Origin: Acanthosoma haemorrhoidale
Taxonomy: Eukaryota > Arthropoda > Insecta > Hemiptera > Acanthosomatidae
Assembly (NCBI GenBank): GCA_930367205.1
Contig: OV884014.1
Location: forward strand, 71,713,104 to 71,777,103
Length of the DNA: 64,000 nucleotides
Direction of reading: 5' to 3'
A program made the translations under genes and the position numbers. The first letter of the stretch is position 1, and each line of letters opens with the position of its first letter. Positions 60,190 to 64,000 of this stretch are shown here, piece by piece. Under the pieces are notes generated by a model, which searched no databases, was not told the origin of the DNA, and worked only from the letters and a program-made list of their open reading frames with translations.

Positions 60190-60302
60190 TGATAGGGGTC
60201 TCCCCTTAGTGAAAAGCACTTTCCAGCCAAAAATAATTTTCCTTATTTTTCCCACATTCCTATTTTTATAAGTTTGAGAGCTTAGAAAAAAAAAAAAAAA
60301 AT
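60190..60302 (+). mobile_element. LINE family B tail nested inside LINE J10
   Basis: 113 bp: GGGGTCTCCCCTTAGTGAAA, the TTTCCAGCC block, GAGAGCTTAG and a poly(A) of about 17. It interrupts the J 3' UTR between GACGTAGGAG and AGCGTGGGGG, which are adjacent in other copies. GTAGGAG (60183-60189) and GTAGAAG (60303-60309) form a 7-bp TSD with one mismatch. Confidence 0.85.
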
Positions 60303-60348
60303 GTAGAAGCGTGGGGGACTCCCCAAGACCCCAAAAATTTTTTCGTCA

Positions 60349-61533
60349 ACGACGGATGGTGATTTCGTCCATTTACGCGTTACTTTTTCATTTTTAAAGA
60401 AAATTATATTCTGTTTTACTATTACTAATTGGTCCATTTTGAAAAACACATTGTGTGACTGGATATTTTTTCATGGTGGATTCTAAGTTCAAAATTAAGT
60501 TAAGAATATATAATTCCGGTAAATAAATAATTGCTTTCATTTCCTGGAAATAAAAAGTATTACTTATCAATGAAAAAACTTTAGACAAATAGTAATTTTA
60601 AAACTAAAAAACTTTGTATTATAATAAAGCAAAATTTTAGGATGGTTGTTCTCTTAAGAGAAGTAAAGCTACACGATAGGATTTCAATATTACGTAGGCT
60701 ACAATAACAACTATAACTAGTCGCTTTATTCAATTTGAATTCAGGATAAATTTAAATATTTTTCCATTATCGTTTAGGCGGAATAGTAACATTTTTCCTA
60801 CACCAGCTCACATTGCCCCCTCCCCCTACCCCAAAAAAATCACGAAAATTTTTCATAAATCCATGTCGAGCTAAAAAAACAGAGATCAAATAACAAAAAA
60901 TTGCCAGCTTGCAGGAAGAATGTTTTTTTCCTCTTTTAACCTAATTTCGAACCCGCTGACCCAGAAATGCCCGTATTTTCAGTCATGTACAATTGAATAA
61001 CAGAACAGCAGGTATAACGGTAATCTTAAACATGAATGAAAACATATTTTCATCATCGTTTTCTTACTTAGTTTTGCAAGTCTTTCTGATTTTCGTCAAG
61101 ACTCACTTTAAACAGTCACAGTCACCGTGAAGGTATAATTGCTTATTTTATTATTTTAGTAAGTCTCATAACTTATTTATAGTGTATGATTATTAACTAT
61201 GTCACCATGTTTATTCTCTTAAATTACCACCAACTGAAATTCATACTAATAGGGTTACATATTACCACTAATAATAAATATGCACTCCCTCTGAAAATCC
61301 ACAATTTGTTTTACAAAGATGCGAGGACTTTATTACCATTCTCAAGTATCTTGTAAATTTAATGATTGAATAGGACAAAAGTTTCAACAATAAAAAGTAA
61401 AATATTTAATGATGACCCCTATTCTAATCAGTAACTGTCAATACCAGTGAATATTTATTAATACGAATAAGCCACAACCAGTATTCTAATATAGATATAA
61501 TTTAAGATATAAGATATAATTTACCAGTATTCT
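60349..61533. other. AT-rich, no gene seen
   Basis: Nothing recognised. Just before 61533 the repeated unit AGATATAA(TTTA) occurs several times. Confidence 0.4.
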
Positions 61534-61545
61534 AATATAATTTAG

Positions 61546-61660
61546 TTTTTTTTTTTCTAAGCTCTCTAGTTAGAAATCCAGGATGAGGGAAAAATATAGA
61601 ATATTTAGATTAATCGGATCCTTATACTAAGAGTACCTGCTTGAAGGTGGTGTGAGAGGA
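61546..61660 (-). mobile_element. LINE family B tail, first of a tandem pair
   Basis: 115 bp. On the minus strand it runs from CACCTTCAAGCAGGTACTCT through the GGATCCGATTAATC block to TAGAGAGCTTAG plus poly(A). AATATAATTTAG flanks it exactly at 61534-61545 and 61661-61672. It resembles unit 2 of the 26.5-kb tandem (ATTCTATATTTTTCCCTCAT). Confidence 0.85.
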
Positions 61661-61672
61661 AATATAATTTAG

Positions 61673-61867
61673 TTTTTGTTTTTTTTCCCTAAGCTCTCAA
61701 ACTTATAAAAATAGGAATGTGGGAAAAATAAGGAAAATTATTTTTGGCTGGAAAGTGCCTTTCACTAAGGGGAGACCCCTATTTGAAGGATGTATGAGAA
61801 GGATATGGGGTGTGGAATGCCTAGAAAGGCGGATGGAGTCAGGAAGGTAGTGAGAGTCTACCAAGGA
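61673..61867 (-). mobile_element. LINE family B tail, second of a tandem pair
   Basis: 195 bp with the other tail version (AGGGGTCTCCCCTTAGTGAA), like those at 14.4 and 60.2 kb, ending GAGAGCTTAGGG plus an A-rich tail. ATATAATTTAG lies on both sides (61662-61672 and 61869-61879). It shares its left-hand TSD with the right-hand TSD of the 61546-61660 unit. Confidence 0.85.
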
Positions 61868-61879
61868 TATATAATTTAG

Positions 61880-62139
61880 AAGTATTAGTTCATTTCTTAT
61901 ACTGAATATTAATTTCAATTTACGCAGGTATGAACAAAGAACTTTTATGAAGCGTAGTTCAAGTAGGAAATTTCAAAATTCATAAAACCCTTCTCTGACA
62001 GAAACCTTTTTTTATTATCAATAAGCGCCTAGTGTAGTAATCCCACAACTTGAATGATCCTAAGTTATAAGGCTCATGTCTATAAAATCCGACCATAAAA
62101 AGCTTCCAAGTGAGATTAATGAGAATCCCTCGTTCGGAC
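61880..62139. other. AT-rich spacer
   Basis: No feature recognised. Confidence 0.4.
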
Positions 62140-62400
62140 TTTGAAAGAGATTTTAAGGCTTTAAGATCTGGAAGGGACTGTCAAAGGGAAAGGTGCCCCA
62201 GTCCTTGAACTTTTTCAATTTTCTCGGCTGCAGCTCGCAGTTGCAGGGACAATGGAGGGCGGGCTCTTGTGATGGCCCTCCGACGCAGAAACGACCGACT
62301 TCCTTTGATTTCTTTGGGCTCTTTTGTGGTTATCGCCGTTTCATCTCTGCTGTAGATCGTACCTTCATAAGCTTCATGGCTTCAGTAAACAGAAAATGAC
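62140..62400. other. GC-richer island with Runx- and TCF-like sites
   Basis: Balanced composition against AT-rich flanks. It contains CTTTGATT (62303-62310, TCF/LEF-like) and TGTGGTTA (62325-62332, Runx-like), plus a CTGCAGCTCGCAGTTGCAG near-palindrome at about 62228-62246. A 68-codon frame is open but encodes nothing recognised. Candidate enhancer by composition only. Confidence 0.35.
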
Positions 62401-64000
62401 TGATGCGTACGACTGTGCCTCTTACGTCTTAAGGGCAAAAGTGGCTCCACGAATTAAAATACTTCATTGGTCTTACAAACAATTGATATAAAGGCATATA
62501 ATCCAGAAAGTGTAGTAGACCACCCCATTTTCAGGAAGCATTTTTGGAACCAAGGATAAATTGGCAGGAAAACCGAAGATAATTTTTAACTGGATACTCA
62601 TTTTTAATAATGCTCCTTTTCTTTCTTAGCCTCTTATACGTATTCCATAAAAATTTTTATTTTACATAGCACTATCTACAACGTACAACATGACTCCTAG
62701 GTTCTGCTCTTGTCTTTGTACTTTCACGGGTATTCGCACCGATGGGCTTACGAAATGAACATAATTATACAAATAACGGCGTTGATTACCTGAGGCTTTT
62801 CCATCAAAATAAACCCAATCAATATTTCATCAAGACAACTTATTACATAAAATTAAATACATCTTTGTTGTGATGAAAATCTTATGATTCATGGCTGTAG
62901 TGTTTATCATCAAACCTAGCCGAAGAAACGACCCCATAGAGGCCAGCTTCTGGATATAATGGCGCCTGGTTCTGACTTCACTTGTCCATGGTTCGCTGGA
63001 GTGGATCGACGGGTATTTGTTGTGCCGTCTCAGGGAACAATGGCTGTCCTTCTATAGTCCCACCATTGGTCAATGGAATGTCATGGCATTTGTCATGGCA
63101 CGGCCACTTGGAATCCTGGCCTGCTTCTGTGTAAGGGATGTCTGGCATTCCTCACGCTCCTAGGGGCGTCTCAGGGTGGCGTGTCCAAGATCTTAGTGGA
63201 GCAAGACCAACTCTAGTCAATATTAGCTATAATGTTGTTATTGGCAGATTTTGGACATGTTTATGTTTTCCTTTAATGCTTCCTAATTAATCATAATTTA
63301 CTATTTTAAAAGTCCCCAAAAAATCTCTTATTCCATCCTAGTAGGTCAGACAAAGTTAACGAAAAATATTATTTGGGGTTGACAAATTATTACCTGATTT
63401 TTCGTTCCAGGCTAAAAAGATATTTTAACTTCTTATTGAGCTCTATTCAACGAAAATACGTAATTATCGATCCGTTTTTGACTCGCGGTGGCCGTTGTTG
63501 ACAGCTAAGTGTTAGAGAACTTAAAAGTTTTCTGTTTGCTCCTATGTACAGCATGTGATAGCTATAAGCAAGGAATGCTCAAGGGCCTTGCTTGCCCTTA
63601 TTAAACATAATATCATGTCTAACGGATGTAAGTTGTATTTGACCGCGTATCATACACAATAGCTTTGCGCAGACGTTTCAAAAACTGGTATTGCTCTTAA
63701 GGTGTCTTGTCATTGAATAGCTTTCTATTAATGGCAGGATTGTCAAACAGGGTACCCCTAGTTAGAATAAATATGTATTATTTCCTACCCTGCTACACCT
63801 AATAACGTTTCACTTGTATCCCCATTGTCTTTGGACAATAGTTGGAGATGACCAGAGCCGCATCTTCTGTTTGATGTTTATGTAAGGAATCCTGCAAGAA
63901 AAATAAAGTAATACGGTCGCAGTTATTGCTCTAATTGTGTAGTTGTAAATAGTCTTGTATGTACAATAGTATACAATAATATACAATATAGTGGTTGTAT
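62401..64000. other. No gene seen
   Basis: Mixed composition at about 62920-63200, with AACAATGG (Sox-like) near 63038-63046 but no open frame. The rest is AT-rich to the window edge. A short AAGCAAGG...CCTTGCTT inverted repeat lies near 63568-63592. Confidence 0.4.

Larger units (their letters stand above)
59003..60335 (+). mobile_element. LINE family J copy (J10) with 13-bp TSD and a nested insertion
   Basis: AATTTTTTCGTCA flanks it at 58990-59002 and 60336-60348. It is 5'-truncated within the RT fingers. At the 3' end it stops at GACCCCAAA, about 250 nt before the usual AATAAAG end. A 113-bp family B tail lies inside its UTR. The TSD brackets the whole unit, so the short 3' end was already there when it inserted. 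Confidence 0.88.

Noticed and set aside
1..64000. CRISPR array, bacterial operon, phage or plasmid features
   Set aside because: No regularly spaced repeats, no Shine-Dalgarno sites and no prokaryotic genes. The window is clearly eukaryotic.

Overview
This 64 kb window looks like nuclear DNA of an arthropod, most likely an insect. It is AT-rich and has no operons, ribosome-binding sites or bacterial gene layout. Everything protein-like that I can recognise belongs to a transposable element: Ty3/Gypsy, Jockey-clade LINEs or Tc1/mariner. I see no exon of a host gene, so the window is either intergenic or inside a very long intron.

The best-preserved element is a full-length Ty3/Gypsy LTR retrotransposon on the minus strand at 3238-7848. 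Its two 223-bp LTRs differ at only two positions. Gag and pol are both open, and pol lies in the -1 frame, joined to gag by a canonical A AAA AAC slippery heptamer just before the gag stop. The ten bases directly after the 5' LTR are exactly complementary to a stretch inside the LTR that lies 31 bases past a TATA-like motif. There is no TGG-starting tRNA primer site there. This predicts fold-back self-priming of reverse transcription, as in Tf1 and sushi. The protease carries D-P-G instead of D-T/S-G.

The rest of the repeat content is two LINE families plus relics. Family J (Jockey clade) has ten recognisable copies on both strands: 15.7 kb, 22.9 kb, 30.0 kb, 31.2-33.6 kb, 40.7 kb, 43.3-45.2 kb, 51.4-52.0 kb, 55.1 kb, 56.2 kb and 59.0-60.3 kb. 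Most are 5'-truncated, and several have clear target-site duplications (TSDs). Family B (also Jockey-like) has one long RT copy at 24.9-26.7 kb and short 3' tails at 14.4, 35.4, 60.2, 61.55 and 61.7 kb. Its tails recur in tandem with the same TSD between units, at 26.5-26.7 kb and again at 61.5-61.9 kb. One tail is nested inside a family J copy at 60.19-60.30 kb. There is also a broken Tc1/mariner transposase (28.9-29.7 kb), an old LINE RT scrap (2.3-2.6 kb), another A-tailed insertion with TSDs (56.95-57.27 kb), and several tRNA-derived SINE-like pieces.

The remainder is AT-rich unique DNA with several GC-richer islands: about 12.55-13.26, 18.14-18.56, 35.99-36.25, 47.37-47.79, 49.2-49.64 and 62.14-62.4 kb. 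Some contain recognisable transcription-factor-like sites, such as an octamer, a CACGTG box and Runx/TCF-like motifs. These are candidate conserved regulatory elements by composition only. A promoter-like block at 35.1-35.33 kb (CRE, hairpin, TATA, initiator, Kozak ATG) has no recognisable gene attached.
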